Shown here one piece after another: positions 6,655 to 15,969 of a stretch of 40,257 nt of DNA (within the stretch, counting starts at the first letter, position 1; the number at the start of each line of letters is the position of its first letter). The DNA is taken from positions 1 through 40,257 of the IMG/VR virus record IMGVR_UViG_3300027749_000011; one strand, 5' to 3'. A model generated the notes under the pieces. That model was not told the DNA's origin and ran no database searches. It saw only the letters and a list, made by a program, of their open reading frames with translations. The DNA is from a virus. A program made the translations under genes and the position numbers.

Positions 6655-7315
6655 TGTGGAATTCAACGAACAGACCGTTCAAGAATATGGACCAATGGTA
6701 CATCAGATATCGAATGAGTATCATAAGAAATATCGAATGGTTGAAAGAGAAGATATAGTTCAAGAGTTATGGATGTGGTTTGCCACTCATACTCGAAAAC
6801 TAGCAGAATGGAAAGATGAGATTGAAGGTCAAAAAGACCGAGAGAATCTTATTGCCCGTTCACTTCGCAATGCAGCATACGATTACTGCTTTAAGGAGAA
6901 GGCTCGTGTTGAAGGTTACAGTACAGAAGATGTTTTCTTTTACAAGAAAGAATTTATCAAACTACTTCTTCCTGCTGTTATATCCGATGATGTTAACCGC
7001 ATTGCTGCATCGCTTTCCATTGGGGGCAAAACTCCGAAAGCACCTGCTGAATCGAATGATTGGATGGCTTATAGTGCAGATATCAAAAATGCCTTAAGTA
7101 AGTTGGAAGACAAAGACCGTGAACTAGTGGAATTGTTTTACGGTCAGGACATGGATGGTGCTACACTACATGAACAGGTTCTACCAGAGAAGTCTACTCC
7201 ACGGGCTGCAATGATGCAGGCCAATCGAGCCTTAAACAAGATGGTTCGTGAACTTGGTGGCTTCCCGCCACAAACTATTGATGATAAAGATATTAAGGAG
7301 ACAGTAGATGCGTAA
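6644..7315 (+). CDS. RNA polymerase sigma-factor-like protein (223 aa)
   Basis: Start ATG 6644 has GAAGGA upstream. The N-terminal half resembles sigma region 2 (VHQISNEYHKKY, then EREDIVQELWMWF and SLRNAAYDYCFKEKARVEGY). The C-terminal part (ALSKLEDKDRELVELFY ... PRAAMMQANRALNKMVREL) resembles region 4. Proteins of this shape are annotated as sigma factors in many actinophages. As the second-to-last gene of the early operon it is a candidate activator of the late promoter at 33825-33853, which is inference. Confidence 0.65.
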   Translation: MSGNVEFNEQTVQEYGPMVHQISNEYHKKYRMVEREDIVQELWMWFATHTRKLAEWKDEIEGQKDRENLIARSLRNAAYDYCFKEKARVEGYSTEDVFFYKKEFIKLLLPAVISDDVNRIAASLSIGGKTPKAPAESNDWMAYSADIKNALSKLEDKDRELVELFYGQDMDGATLHEQVLPEKSTPRAAMMQANRALNKMVRELGGFPPQTIDDKDIKETVDA

Positions 7316-7658
7316 ATATGTATCTAAAAAGAAGTTGCGTAAGTATATTAGTCGGTTAGAAAGCGCTAAAACAAATGCTGATATTCGTGCTACTAGTGCA
7401 TCAGTAGTTGCTATTACTATTGAAAAAGAAAATCTTCAACTTAAGCGACTTATTAAAGGTTTAGAAAACCAGTTAAGTATTAAGAAGTCTGCAGATAAAA
7501 CTATGGATGAGTTTGATAAGAGTCTGAAGCATTATGAATGGCAAGAACCTAAGAAGACTAAGGGTAGTCAGTTCAAGTCTGACTGGAAGATTCACCCTAA
7601 TAAGGATAAGTATGATAAGCCTCGTTGGACTAACGAGTTTCCTAACTGGGAAAATTAA
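7308..7658 (+). CDS. Basic coiled-coil protein (116 aa)
   Basis: The last rightward gene before the terminator. Basic N-terminus (MRKYVSKKKLRKYISRLE), a coiled coil through about residue 65, and a polar C-terminus rich in Lys, Trp and Pro. It overlaps the sigma-like gene by eight bases. No family recognised; possibly a nucleic-acid-binding protein. Confidence 0.7.
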   Translation: MRKYVSKKKLRKYISRLESAKTNADIRATSASVVAITIEKENLQLKRLIKGLENQLSIKKSADKTMDEFDKSLKHYEWQEPKKTKGSQFKSDWKIHPNKDKYDKPRWTNEFPNWEN

Positions 7659-7661
7659 ATA

Positions 7662-7706
7662 AAAAAAAAGACCCCCCAAGGAATAATCCAAGGGGGGTTC
7701 TTTTAT
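7662..7706. terminator. Bidirectional terminator between converging operons
   Basis: An A-run (7662-7669) precedes a CCCCCC block, and GGGGGG is followed by TTCTTTT on the right. The upper stem continues through an internal AA/AA loop to GGA/TCC. It is flanked by the stops of the rightward early operon (7658) and the leftward late operon (7712), so it can stop transcription from both sides. Confidence 0.85.
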
Positions 7707-7711
7707 ATCTA

Positions 7712-8128
7712 TTAACTAGGCATCTTTGTTAACTGTAGGTCTACATCATTGTATTGGGAAGCCCAACCAAGATACTTCTTGCCCCAGTTTTTTGTAAAGA
7801 ATTCTATGTGCTCTAGACCAACATAATTCGGTCGTGGAGCATCGGTAGTGATAACAACATCTTTCTTATCTGACTGTAAAGCAACATGCCCATATAAGCC
7901 ACCTTCCCAAAAGTGTGGTGCACCGATAGGAGCCTTAGAAGCATCTGTGTGGCGATGCTTAGCAGGTACATGATTCCATGCATCAATAGCAGAATTATAT
8001 TTGGGAGGAAGTCCCCAAGCATTCTGGCAGGTGCGATGGCAGTAGCCAAGATAGCCATTCTTTTCATTCAAACGCCACACATTCATGTGTGAGAATGCTT
8101 GTGTACCAGTAATTCGACTAACCGACAT
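7712..8128 (-). CDS. Endolysin, CHAP/NlpC-P60-like cysteine peptidase (138 aa)
   Basis: ATG at 8128 (within the end of the holin gene) is chosen because AAAGGTGA precedes it; an in-frame start at 8158 would overlap too far. The nucleophile region is YCHRTCQNAWG (Cys30/Cys34, Cys34 more likely), and the general base is His81 in GGLYGHVALQSD. WGKKYLGWASQYNDVDL is the usual C-terminal signature of actinophage lysins of this class. It lacks a signal peptide and any visible cell-wall-binding domain, so export depends on the holin. Cleaves peptidoglycan peptides. It is the last late gene. Confidence 0.8.
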   Translation of the reverse strand: MSVSRITGTQAFSHMNVWRLNEKNGYLGYCHRTCQNAWGLPPKYNSAIDAWNHVPAKHRHTDASKAPIGAPHFWEGGLYGHVALQSDKKDVVITTDAPRPNYVGLEHIEFFTKNWGKKYLGWASQYNDVDLQLTKMPS

Positions 8129-8336
8129 AAGTCTCATCACCTTTACCATAACGCCCATCTGCTGGATTTAGCCAGTTGATAAGGACTGGAATGGCTGCTG
8201 TAAGGCCCACAGAGGCTACTACAGGCAAGTTTAGGGCACTTGGGTTACTAACTACCCAAGCAAGAGAAGCAGCCACACCGACCTTTACAGCGCTTGCTAG
8301 AGGGCTAGAGGCTAGCCAATACAAAAAGTGTTCCAT
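8118..8336 (-). CDS. Holin-like membrane protein (72 aa)
   Basis: Two hydrophobic spans separated by a short turn: ASAVKVGVAASLAWVV (about 14-29) and VVASVGLTAAIPVLINWL (about 39-56), with a charged C-terminal tail. Size, topology and position immediately before the lysin fit a class II holin. The ATG overlaps the stop of the preceding tail gene by one base. Confidence 0.78.
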   Translation of the reverse strand: MEHFLYWLASSPLASAVKVGVAASLAWVVSNPSALNLPVVASVGLTAAIPVLINWLNPADGRYGKGDETYVG

Positions 8337-10588
8337 TAGAACTTCCTAACTGTTACCATAATCATGCCACCAAAACCAACATTATTCTTGTCAGAAGATG
8401 ACTCATTGAAAAATTCTACAGACTCAATGATGCCATTATAAACTTCATCAGTTCTGTAGTCTTGCACTAAAACAAAATCTCCAGTCTCTTCCAACAATTC
8501 AAGAGCATGAAGAGCATCATAGGACCTACCACGATAACCAAACTCAATATTAAAGTTATCCATCTCCAAGTCAAAACATGATAACGGATACTGTATCAGC
8601 CTCTGTCTAGGGGCAGCAGGTAGAGACTTCAACTGGTATGACTCCAAAATAGGATAATCAATATTAGGTGATGCGTTAGTGAACGTAAAACGTAAACCTA
8701 AAGACTCTTGAGGAGTATTAGGATACTTCAGTTCAATATCGTTACCTAAACCATCACCAGTCAATGTTGCAATATCGTAACGGTTGCCTAAATAGTCTAC
8801 AGTCTGCAAACCAATACTGTCACCTGAACCAATGTAAGCATTGGTACGTAGATACTTGAAAAACTTGGACTCTGCAGTAGCATAACGAATAAGCCCAGTT
8901 TCAATATATCCACTGGAACGCTTCAGCGAAGGATTCTCTAATACAAGTTCACCAGTAGAACCACCTTCAGCATTAATTACCATGCGGTCATTAATGTGAT
9001 ATACGTGTTGACCAGTGCGACTAGCACCACCCGAATCATATTCAAGGTCGTATGCCCAAGGGAATGTGCCATCATCGAATGCTGTAGATAAATCTACACG
9101 AATAAGGATAGCGTGCGTTGCACCATTTTCTGCAAGGACAGTAGTGGAAGCATAAACAAACTTTTCATTAGTGATAACATCAGTAACATCATAGTCTGAA
9201 GGGAACAGTAGAGGACTGAGAGTAACAGTGCCATACAAGTCTACTTCACAAATACGAATACCTTTATTGGTTGCTACACAAAGATACCCAAGATAATATT
9301 TGAGACAGTTAATTGTTTCACCAAAAGGTAGTGAGGCAACCATTTCTGCACCAGCAACGTCAGGCAGGAAAGTAGTATCGTTAAAACCGATAGACCAAAT
9401 TTCACCAGTCTTACCAGTATTACCTGCAGCATAAAGATGCGAAGGTCCACTAGTAATAGCAGTCCAGTTAAACTTAGTATTAATATGAGTCTTGCTTCCT
9501 AGCGTATTTCCAGTATTCAAATCTGTACTACCAGCAGTGTGAGGATTTGCACCACTAGAAGTATGCGTAGTATCAAGAAGCCACAACACATTATCGATAC
9601 CAGCCCACAGATAACCCTTCTCATATTTCACATAAACTGAAGCATCAGATGCAGGATTATAGTGATACATAATAGTATCAGCATCAGTAGTTACACTACC
9701 CTTGTGAATAGCCCTGCTACATGCAGCATAGTAACTATCACCATCAGCAGTAATAGACTTGAAAGGATAAGAACTATGGCTAGCCAAACTATTACTCACA
9801 TAAGATGTAGTAGTCATAGAGCCACCATCAGCAGCAGGAAGAAGAATCTTTTTCAACGCACCAGTGGAGTCACCATTGACTAGACATTCCGTAGTGCCCG
9901 TGTATGCGGCAGCAGCACGAATAGCAACACCATCAGTATAGGCAGTGTAGCAGTCATTCAACATACCAACCTGACCGATAGTCCAAATGTCTACACCACG
10001 AGAATCCTTGAAACGGTGAGTGATATGCGTAGCATCCAAGCCAGGTTCAAAATATTTGATACCTGCACCATGATGCCAAGAGGTTTGCGACCGAAGCCAC
10101 CAACCAAGCAGAGTCTGCTCACCAGGTTCTGTAGACGCATCAAACTGGTCCTTACGGTATTGTGCAGTCTGACGCTGATACTTGTTCTGATTGTTGGCAG
10201 AAATAACAAAACCAATATCTGCAATAGAAACATCGTAACTTACATTAGTAAGTTCAAAAGTTTTATTAGACTTTGGACGAGTTAAATCGTACTGTAAATC
10301 TTCAGTAATATCTTTAGTGACAGTAGAAACAAGTTCTGCTACAGCAGTAGATGAAGTACCAGTAGCAGTAGACTTTACAGTAAACTGTGTACTAGTTGCG
10401 GTATTTACACTAAAATATGCAGCAACAGAAGACGTAGCAACATTTGGAGTATTATATCCTGCAGTGGTTGCACCAGAAACTGTAATCTTGTCACCTGCAG
10501 TGAACGTATTCGCTCCAGTATAAGTTACTAAAGCACCAGCACCAGAACCACTACTAGATATGGCTGTGACAAAAACTGGTGTAGCCAT
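8336..10588 (-). CDS. Large tail protein, tail-tube/nozzle-like (750 aa)
   Basis: The first 85 residues form a Thr/Ser/Gly-rich beta domain (TFTAGDKITVSG) resembling the insert in the coat protein. The body contains repeated strand blocks with WIGxx, GYLWAGIDNVLWLLD and KYYLGYLCVATNKGIRIC, as in beta-propellers of podoviral tail tubular protein B. The C-terminus closes with NNVGFGGMIMVTVRKF. Size and order (after a 300-aa adaptor-like protein and a fibre, before holin) match a T7-like nozzle, but no direct sequence signature proves it. Confidence 0.6.
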   Translation of the reverse strand: MATPVFVTAISSSGSGAGALVTYTGANTFTAGDKITVSGATTAGYNTPNVATSSVAAYFSVNTATSTQFTVKSTATGTSSTAVAELVSTVTKDITEDLQYDLTRPKSNKTFELTNVSYDVSIADIGFVISANNQNKYQRQTAQYRKDQFDASTEPGEQTLLGWWLRSQTSWHHGAGIKYFEPGLDATHITHRFKDSRGVDIWTIGQVGMLNDCYTAYTDGVAIRAAAAYTGTTECLVNGDSTGALKKILLPAADGGSMTTTSYVSNSLASHSSYPFKSITADGDSYYAACSRAIHKGSVTTDADTIMYHYNPASDASVYVKYEKGYLWAGIDNVLWLLDTTHTSSGANPHTAGSTDLNTGNTLGSKTHINTKFNWTAITSGPSHLYAAGNTGKTGEIWSIGFNDTTFLPDVAGAEMVASLPFGETINCLKYYLGYLCVATNKGIRICEVDLYGTVTLSPLLFPSDYDVTDVITNEKFVYASTTVLAENGATHAILIRVDLSTAFDDGTFPWAYDLEYDSGGASRTGQHVYHINDRMVINAEGGSTGELVLENPSLKRSSGYIETGLIRYATAESKFFKYLRTNAYIGSGDSIGLQTVDYLGNRYDIATLTGDGLGNDIELKYPNTPQESLGLRFTFTNASPNIDYPILESYQLKSLPAAPRQRLIQYPLSCFDLEMDNFNIEFGYRGRSYDALHALELLEETGDFVLVQDYRTDEVYNGIIESVEFFNESSSDKNNVGFGGMIMVTVRKF

Positions 10589-11742
10589 TACGCTACCTCA
10601 TAAGTTCCAGAAATAAGTAGAACATCACTAGTTCCCCAAGTGAAAGGAACTGTAGTAGTTAGAGGACGTGAAGTAGCACCAGCAGTGGCAGGAGTAGCAA
10701 GAGGAGTAACACTTCTATCTGTACCAATAGCAACCTCGCCAGCATAACGGTTACCAGAACCACCAACCCAAGCGATACATTGACCAACAGTATTAGCAAT
10801 AGGAGAACCAGGAGTAGAAGACAAGTAGAATGATACACCTGAAGAACCAAAACTAGCAGTTGATGAACTTGATGCGTAAGTAACAGAAATTCGGAAGTGA
10901 ATAGTTTTACCAACTTGGCTATATGCAGCAGCAACAGTAGCATTACCAGCAGAAGCACCTGTACCGCTCCAAACAGGAGTCCAAGAAGTCCATGCTCCAG
11001 GATTAGAAATTTTACCGTTAAGTTGCGTCTGAATATTAGATGTTACACCATCAAGATATGAAACTTCCACAGCAGTAATAGTAGCAGATTCTGCAGAAAT
11101 AATTCCAGCAGAACCCATAGTCAAAGTGTTACCTGCCGAGATAGATATAGGAGTAGCAGAAATAGTTCCACCACTAATAGTCGCACCACTAACAGTTCCA
11201 CCACTAATAGCAGGAGCAGAAAATGTACCATTACTCACAGTAGGAGTAGAAATAGTTGGTGTATTAATAGTCGGAGACGTAAGAGTTTTAAGTGTTAACG
11301 TCTGAGCCTTCAATGTGCCAACAACAACACCCTCATCAGCACCAATACCATGAAGAGTCTTAGTAATATTAGTAGTAGTAACACCTGGATTTTCACCATT
11401 GTTAATAATACTATAAGCACCAACAGCCTCAATATGAGACTGAGCCTCACCAAGGTCACGACCAGTAACCATGTGGCGAACAACAGAACCATTACTATGA
11501 GACTGTGCAGTAGTACCATCTTGACCACGAGTAACATTCAACTGTCCAGCAACACCAGTACTAGACGTTACAGTAACAATTTCTTCAGTAGCCAAATCAG
11601 GGTCAATGACAAGAGTATAAGGATACGTAGTAGGAAGAGTAGAACCACTATCCAAAGTAATAATAGTAGCCGAAGAGTTCACACCACCAGACATACTAAG
11701 AGTACGCTTCTCCACAGTGGACTTAAAAATTCTAGCAGACAT
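10588..11742 (-). CDS. Tail fibre/structural protein (384 aa)
   Basis: The N-terminal region (to about residue 110) carries LVIDPDLATEEIVTVTS and VTRGQDGTTAQSHSNGSVV, a domain common at the start of phage fibre proteins. A central triplet-like repeat follows (SPTINTPTISTPTVSNGTFS, then repeats of xISGGTxSG), typical of beta-helical or fibrous shafts. The C-terminal 120 residues look like a trimeric fibre head (IHFRISVTYAS, YAGEVAIG). Probably a virion appendage for host binding. Confidence 0.65.
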   Translation of the reverse strand: MSARIFKSTVEKRTLSMSGGVNSSATIITLDSGSTLPTTYPYTLVIDPDLATEEIVTVTSSTGVAGQLNVTRGQDGTTAQSHSNGSVVRHMVTGRDLGEAQSHIEAVGAYSIINNGENPGVTTTNITKTLHGIGADEGVVVGTLKAQTLTLKTLTSPTINTPTISTPTVSNGTFSAPAISGGTVSGATISGGTISATPISISAGNTLTMGSAGIISAESATITAVEVSYLDGVTSNIQTQLNGKISNPGAWTSWTPVWSGTGASAGNATVAAAYSQVGKTIHFRISVTYASSSSTASFGSSGVSFYLSSTPGSPIANTVGQCIAWVGGSGNRYAGEVAIGTDRSVTPLATPATAGATSRPLTTTVPFTWGTSDVLLISGTYEVA

Positions 11743-11744
11743 AT

Positions 11745-12647
11745 TTACCTCGTATAGTGGACACGGATATTGTAACGTGAATCAAGTTTATTCGCTTCTT
11801 CCTGCAGACGCTGCTGATACAGCGCATACAAGTATTTAGCAGATGCAGTACCTGCACCATAAGAGCGACCAGCAACTTGGGACTGTTGGTCCGCCTCAGC
11901 AGAACCAAATGTGAGACGACCAGGGTCAATGAAAGAAATTAGTTTAGCAGTAGCACCAAGAGTAATAACGTCCTTCGCAGATTCTGGAAGACCAGTAGTA
12001 ATAGCAAAGTCATCATTATTGCTTTCAAGTATTGAGGGTTCAGAACCATAAAATACTTGAATAGTACGACCAGGGGGAATTAGACTATAAAGGCTAATAG
12101 TATTAGTACTACCAAAAGCGTCAGCATTAGCAGAAGAATCTGTACGCCAATTACGGATAGGAACCCATTCTTTGCTAGGACCGATAGACTGGTATGATAC
12201 TGCAATGACACGGAATGTATCAGAAGGCAAAGCATATGTGCTCTTCATTGGACTGAAAGAAAATGTATAATAATTAGTAGAATAAAGGTCAGGGAATACT
12301 GCACCAATAGTTTCATTAATAGCAGTTTTAATATCAACATTAGGGAATGTTGGAGAAATAACTACTTTAGAATTTGCACTATGTGAAGCAGCAGTAGTTC
12401 CATTGTATCCACGACCATAAGGTGCAATCGTCAAAACAGCATTGGCCCTATCAAATGAATCAACATACAATAGTTCATCATCAATCTGGATAATACCTGC
12501 AGAAATATTTGCTGCAGAAGAAATCTTTACTGTAAGACTAGAACTAGTGATAGCCTCCAATAGTGTAGATTGACGGTCCTGACGTAGAGTATATCCTGCA
12601 AGTTTTCTTGCAACATCATCCACTAGACGAGATAGAGTTGAAGCCAT
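11745..12647 (-). CDS. Tail/neck protein, tail tubular protein A-like (300 aa)
   Basis: Starts MASTLSRLVDDVARKLAGY. It contains a small inserted barrel-like segment (DDELLYVDSFDRANAVLTI, GYNGTTAASHS), which also occurs in the fibre encoded downstream, then an alpha-helical adaptor-like part with YALPSDTFRVIAVSYQS and GLPESAKDVITLGATAKLI, resembling podoviral gatekeeper/adaptor proteins. The final 50 residues are a long polar helix. Assigned by shape and order; could also be a head-completion protein. Confidence 0.55.
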   Translation of the reverse strand: MASTLSRLVDDVARKLAGYTLRQDRQSTLLEAITSSSLTVKISSAANISAGIIQIDDELLYVDSFDRANAVLTIAPYGRGYNGTTAASHSANSKVVISPTFPNVDIKTAINETIGAVFPDLYSTNYYTFSFSPMKSTYALPSDTFRVIAVSYQSIGPSKEWVPIRNWRTDSSANADAFGSTNTISLYSLIPPGRTIQVFYGSEPSILESNNDDFAITTGLPESAKDVITLGATAKLISFIDPGRLTFGSAEADQQSQVAGRSYGAGTASAKYLYALYQQRLQEEANKLDSRYNIRVHYTR

Positions 12648-12919
12648 TACTTCTTCTTCCTATTCTGATTACCTTTACCAATATTCTTTGATGCACTCAT
12701 AGCACGAAGATTACTGACGCTACCATTTTTCTTATTGTTATCTTTATGGTCCACATGGGTGCTCTTAGACAAAGACTTGCCTGTAGCACGCTTATAGTCT
12801 AGACGTGCAGCATTCGTAGACGTAGCCTTCTGGCCATGCTTGATAACATAAATTTTACGTCCACCATTTTCTTTACTACCCTTATAGGGTCCATAAACTT
12901 TTTTCTTAGGAGTAGCCAT
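12647..12919 (-). CDS. HNH-like endonuclease, small (90 aa)
   Basis: The C-terminal half has the HNH pattern HVDHKDNNKKNGSVSNLR: the Asp-His pair near residue 57, Asn-Asn, then a turn into a helix with SASKN. The N-terminal half is basic. The gene is embedded between tail genes with TAATG-type coupling, so it is either a co-opted packaging/structural nuclease or a compact homing endonuclease. The second conserved His is not obvious, so activity is uncertain. Confidence 0.6.
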   Translation of the reverse strand: MATPKKKVYGPYKGSKENGGRKIYVIKHGQKATSTNAARLDYKRATGKSLSKSTHVDHKDNNKKNGSVSNLRAMSASKNIGKGNQNRKKK

Positions 12920-12927
12920 AATGTTTC

Positions 12928-14118
12928 CTAACTAAAATATTCTGAAGCGCCAGCAGCATCTAGATTGGTTGTTCCAGCAATAGTATTGCAAGTTTTATTT
13001 AAACCAATTCCAGTAGTTCCAGCCTTAACATTCAATGCACCAAGCAAGTCATAAGCATTAGTAGCATATGGTGAAGTCTGTTGCATAGTAAAATTATCAA
13101 AATAATAATTTTGACCAGTCAAGTTAGCACCAGTTACAGTTGCTCTAATTACTAAATAATTATTAGTAGAAGATGTAGTGTACTGTCCAGTAATTTTAGT
13201 CCAACCGCTGTTACTAACTGCAGTAGTGCTAGACAAAGTAATAGCAGTCAAGTTAGTACCCAAGGTATCTTGAGGAACAGCAATTAAAGAAACAGTATTA
13301 GATAAAGCAATTGCAGTTCTAGAATAAAATGACAAAGTGTATGTAGTGTTAGGTTTTACTGCGGGGGTATATGTTGCATCAGAAGTATTGGAACCTACAG
13401 ACATAGTTGTTACTGAAGTATTTGGTACAAGTTTAATAGACCTTCCACTAGAAGGATACCCATAGTCAAAAGAAGAAGTTGTAGTAGCACCAGAATAGAT
13501 TCCAATACCAGTAAGAGCACCACCAGAACTATCTGTTCCTGTAGCAAGATTATCATTCAAAATATTAGTATTTAAATTTCCATCTGCAACACCGACAGCA
13601 AAAGTAATATTGTCAGTACCAAAAATAATTTGACCAGCCGAACCAGTACCACCAGCAGTTAAAACAAAAGTTTTACCACGATGAGTGCCAGCATAATCTG
13701 GACCAGCAGAAACAGTTACATAATTATTTTTACGAAAATCTAAACCAGTATCAGCATCAGTAGAACGAGTCAATACCCATTTACTAGAAGCACTACCAGG
13801 ATTAGTGACAGTGTACACACCATTAGTTTTAGCATCAGAATTTAACCAGTATAGTGTACGCTCACCAATAAGCATAGTATGCCCATCAATAACTAGAGCA
13901 GCATTTGAAGGCGCAGTAATAGTAGCACCAATACCAGGGTTATTAGAATCTGGTCCAGCAGCATAAACACCTGAAGTTGCTGCAGTAGTAGCAGTATGTA
14001 CTGGTGCTATAGAAGAAGCAGATATCCATACATTTGCTGCACCTTGTGCATCAAGGAACTGACTAGGATTAGTAATACCAATAACACGATTCAAATTTGC
14101 TTGTAGAGTAGAAGCCAT
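12928..14118 (-). CDS. Tail fibre/receptor-binding-type protein with C-terminal jelly roll (396 aa)
   Basis: ATG at 14118 (one-base overlap with the upstream stop) is preferred to ATG 14124. Residues about 50-150 contain GHTMLIGERTLYWLN, TNGVYTV and WVLTRSTDADTG, a module very common in phage fibres. The last third (NTTYTLSFYSRTA, GWTKITGQYTTSS, YYFDNFTMQ) matches carbohydrate-binding jelly-roll domains of the CBM4/9 kind. Likely binds host surface glycans. Confidence 0.68.
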   Translation of the reverse strand: MASTLQANLNRVIGITNPSQFLDAQGAANVWISASSIAPVHTATTAATSGVYAAGPDSNNPGIGATITAPSNAALVIDGHTMLIGERTLYWLNSDAKTNGVYTVTNPGSASSKWVLTRSTDADTGLDFRKNNYVTVSAGPDYAGTHRGKTFVLTAGGTGSAGQIIFGTDNITFAVGVADGNLNTNILNDNLATGTDSSGGALTGIGIYSGATTTSSFDYGYPSSGRSIKLVPNTSVTTMSVGSNTSDATYTPAVKPNTTYTLSFYSRTAIALSNTVSLIAVPQDTLGTNLTAITLSSTTAVSNSGWTKITGQYTTSSTNNYLVIRATVTGANLTGQNYYFDNFTMQQTSPYATNAYDLLGALNVKAGTTGIGLNKTCNTIAGTTNLDAAGASEYFS

Positions 14119-14402
14119 TACCATTTCACCTTATTTGCCCAGTATGCTGCAGACATTTTGCCCTTAGCAATATTCTTTGCGTGACGTGCCTGAAAGGCTT
14201 CACGACGCTTACGGGCATGTGCAGGCTCCCCCTTATGATAGGGGGAGCCAGACACACCTTGCTGACCAAAACGAATCGTCTTAACCTTATTGCCTTCTTT
14301 AGCCACAACAACATGAGAATGCTTAGGATTACTAGGTGTACGCTTAGGCTTATTGTATCCAGATACACCTGCACGCTTGAGACGAGGGTCAATTGCTTTC
14401 AT
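14118..14402 (-). CDS. Conserved basic phage protein (94 aa)
   Basis: Strongly basic, with GVSGYNKPKRTP, KTIRFGQQGVSG and a C-terminal block QARHAKNIAKGKMSAAYWAN. I recognise this overall pattern as a widespread small phage protein in structural modules of aquatic phages, without known function. It probably binds nucleic acid or acts as an assembly factor. Confidence 0.72.
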   Translation of the reverse strand: MKAIDPRLKRAGVSGYNKPKRTPSNPKHSHVVVAKEGNKVKTIRFGQQGVSGSPYHKGEPAHARKRREAFQARHAKNIAKGKMSAAYWANKVKW

Positions 14403-14767
14403 TACTTATAATCCATCTGATTCTTATAGCCACGAGCCCTGCGTTCAATAAGAATATAATCCCCAAAAGAATTTCCACCACGTTTACCATTAGCAGATTC
14501 AAGATAGTTTTTATATAATTGTTCACGGGAAGGCATAGGTCGTGGACCATTATTTTTCTTAGCAGGAGTCTTCACTGTAGGCTTAGCAACTTTCTTAGGA
14601 ACATACTTAACAGAAGGTTTAGGACTAGCCAAAGGTTTAGGACTAGGCTTAGGCTTATTAGCCTGTGCCTTCTTAATAGCAGCTTTAGCAATCTGAGAAT
14701 TAGTTGGCTTAACTGGTTTTGGTTTTGTTTTAACAGGAACCATTTTGCCATTCTGACTATATGCCAT
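14402..14767 (-). CDS. Lys/Pro-rich basic protein (121 aa)
   Basis: Residues 10-85 are almost entirely Lys, Pro, Ala, Thr and Val (KPSPKPLASPKPSVKYVPKK), like histone H1 tails. The last 35 residues appear folded (SREQLYKNYLESANG, YILIERRARGYKN). Part of a run of five basic genes. Possible DNA-condensing or internal virion protein; no family recognised. Confidence 0.68.
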   Translation of the reverse strand: MAYSQNGKMVPVKTKPKPVKPTNSQIAKAAIKKAQANKPKPSPKPLASPKPSVKYVPKKVAKPTVKTPAKKNNGPRPMPSREQLYKNYLESANGKRGGNSFGDYILIERRARGYKNQMDYK

Positions 14768-14769
14768 AA

Positions 14770-15969
14770 CTATTTTCCTTTACGTGAATTAGCGGCAACT
14801 GTTATATGACCAACTGTACTTTTAACAGCAACTTTACGAATGATTTTCTTACGAGCAACAATAGCAGCTTGTTTAGTAGCACGAGCAGCAACCTCTTTAG
14901 CCACAACAGCAGAAGCCTTACTAGCAGCAGTTTTTGCAGCAAGTTGAGCACCACGAGAAGCAGCATGAGCAGCAGCAGCCTTAGCCGCACGATTCTCTGC
15001 AGCACGAACAATAGCAGCACCACCAGGCTTATAAAGTTTACTACCAACTTTACCGTATGTTCCACCCTTACCATACTTCTTAGCAACATTAACCGCAGTC
15101 TTTTTAGCAGCAGCAGAAGCCGCTTTTTTAGCAGCAACATCTGCAGCAGCAGCAGCAGATACCTTCATAGCATCACGAACAGCAATACGAGAAGCAGTAT
15201 TTCCAGCATCTTTTAAAGCCTGCTTAGTAATAGCCTTACCAAAAGAACTAGGAGCCTTAACTACAGACTTAACTCCACGACCAGCACCCTTAACAGTACC
15301 TTTAACAGCACCCTTAATAGTACCTTGAGCAACCTTTGTAACAACATTCTTAGCAACATCTTTTGTAGCAACAGAAGCAGCACGCTTCCCAGCAGATTTA
15401 ATACCCTGTTTAACAACTTGCTTAGTGGCAATACGTGCAGCATCTGCACCAATAGAACCACCTAATGTAGGAACAGCAGCAACAATAGCACCAGCAGTAG
15501 TTCCAAGTTCAAAAGCGCCAGCACTGACAGATTTAGCGGCAGCCTTAAAGTGACCCTTACTTAGTTCACCACGCAACTTACTAAAGTCATCAACACCAAG
15601 AAGTTCATTCTTAATAAAGTTACCTGTACCAGAAGCAAAACTATTAGGACGAGCCTTAGGGGCAGCCTTAGTAGGAACAGTAGTAGGATTAGCCTTAGGC
15701 TTCATGTTACCTGTAGTACTATGTTGTGCAGTTGGAGGTTTACCTTTACCTACAGAAGTCTTATGTAAACTATTGCCTAGAGCGGAAGAAACACGAGCCT
15801 TACCATAGAAACGGTTCAGTGCCTCACGACCCTCAGCATTAACACCATTCTTTTTAGCAGAAGCAATGTTATTCTGAAATGAACCACCAGCACGAAGTTT
15901 CTGTACAGACTGTTCAGAAACACGAACCTTCATATTGTAATTTTGGGCTTTCCAACCAGAGTCAACCAT
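14770..15969 (-). CDS. Ala/Lys-rich protein with hydrophobic centre (399 aa)
   Basis: Residues 1-120 are polar and basic. Residues about 145-175 form a glycine-zipper-like hydrophobic stretch (GTTAGAIVAAVPTLGGSIGA). The remaining 220 residues are Ala/Lys/Val-rich helix with repeats of KGxVKGT and AAKxA, histone-like in composition. DNA condensation, or membrane entry during genome ejection, would both suit a late-module protein of this type. Unrecognised; start ATG overlaps the upstream stop by one base. Confidence 0.65.
   Translation of the reverse strand: MVDSGWKAQNYNMKVRVSEQSVQKLRAGGSFQNNIASAKKNGVNAEGREALNRFYGKARVSSALGNSLHKTSVGKGKPPTAQHSTTGNMKPKANPTTVPTKAAPKARPNSFASGTGNFIKNELLGVDDFSKLRGELSKGHFKAAAKSVSAGAFELGTTAGAIVAAVPTLGGSIGADAARIATKQVVKQGIKSAGKRAASVATKDVAKNVVTKVAQGTIKGAVKGTVKGAGRGVKSVVKAPSSFGKAITKQALKDAGNTASRIAVRDAMKVSAAAAADVAAKKAASAAAKKTAVNVAKKYGKGGTYGKVGSKLYKPGGAAIVRAAENRAAKAAAAHAASRGAQLAAKTAASKASAVVAKEVAARATKQAAIVARKKIIRKVAVKSTVGHITVAANSRKGK

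Noticed and set aside
7741-7790. Extra operator near the lysin end (AAGATACTT)
   Set aside because: Only one half-site is present; the other arm is missing.
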